From assembly GCA_017302755.1 (NCBI GenBank), contig JAFLCR010000035.1, positions 1-14,173 of the forward strand: a stretch of DNA of 14,173 nt, written 5' to 3'. The DNA is from Alphaproteobacteria bacterium. Lineage in GTDB: Bacteria > Pseudomonadota > Alphaproteobacteria > Rickettsiales > JAFLCR01. Position 1 is the stretch's first letter, and every line of letters begins with the position of its first letter. Below the pieces are notes generated by a model. That model was not told where the DNA came from, ran no database searches, and saw only the letters and a list, made by a program, of their open reading frames with translations. A program made the translations under genes and the position numbers. Of the stretch, positions 14,173 to 14,173 are shown in pieces.

Positions 14173-14173
14173 G

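Overview
The window looks like a stretch of chromosome from an alphaproteobacterium or a similar moderately GC-rich proteobacterium. This is inferred from the class I polyhydroxyalkanoate synthase, the Tat signal peptide, the codon style and the tight operon packing; no marker gene fixes the taxon. All visible sequence is coding apart from short gaps, the longest being 73 bases. I saw no RNA gene, insertion sequence, CRISPR array or clear intrinsic terminator.

Layout. (1) Positions 2-1471, plus strand: the 3' five-sixths of phaC, with its start lying upstream of the window. (2) Positions 1545-13312, plus strand: nine densely packed genes that read as one operon. In order they encode an SPFH/stomatin-like protein of the YdjI type with a C-terminal SHOCT domain; a zinc-ribbon DUF4178 protein; a second zinc-ribbon DUF4178 protein with two membrane spans; a 48-residue single-span membrane protein that is easy to miss; a DUF350 membrane protein; a spermidine-synthase-like aminopropyltransferase fused to about seven membrane spans; a Tat-exported FAD oxidoreductase of the amine-oxidase type; a histidine-bearing polytopic membrane protein; and a 1391-residue envelope protein built from two diverged copies of one ectodomain-plus-membrane unit. 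Gene joints include GTGA and ATGA overlaps, a 17-base overlap, and a Shine-Dalgarno sequence sitting on the preceding stop codon. (3) Positions 13309-14172, minus strand: a convergent gene, open at the window edge, for a protein with two gamma-carbonic-anhydrase-like beta-helix domains, of which only the first keeps the three zinc histidines.

How the genes may work together. SPFH/YdjI, DUF4178, DUF350 and spermidine-synthase genes are known to occur together in bacterial gene neighbourhoods linked to the PspA/ESCRT-III membrane-stress theme (B. subtilis ydjFGHI and E. coli yjfIJKLM are relatives in part). No PspA homologue and no S-adenosylmethionine decarboxylase is present here. My inference is a membrane-bound system in which zinc-ribbon/DUF4178 and SPFH proteins form a membrane scaffold, the membrane-anchored aminopropyltransferase-like enzyme modifies an amine or lipid-linked substrate, the exported flavoprotein and the histidine-rich membrane protein carry out an oxidation, and the giant duplicated protein acts in the periplasm. 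The last three genes are the least described part and are the best candidate for a new system.
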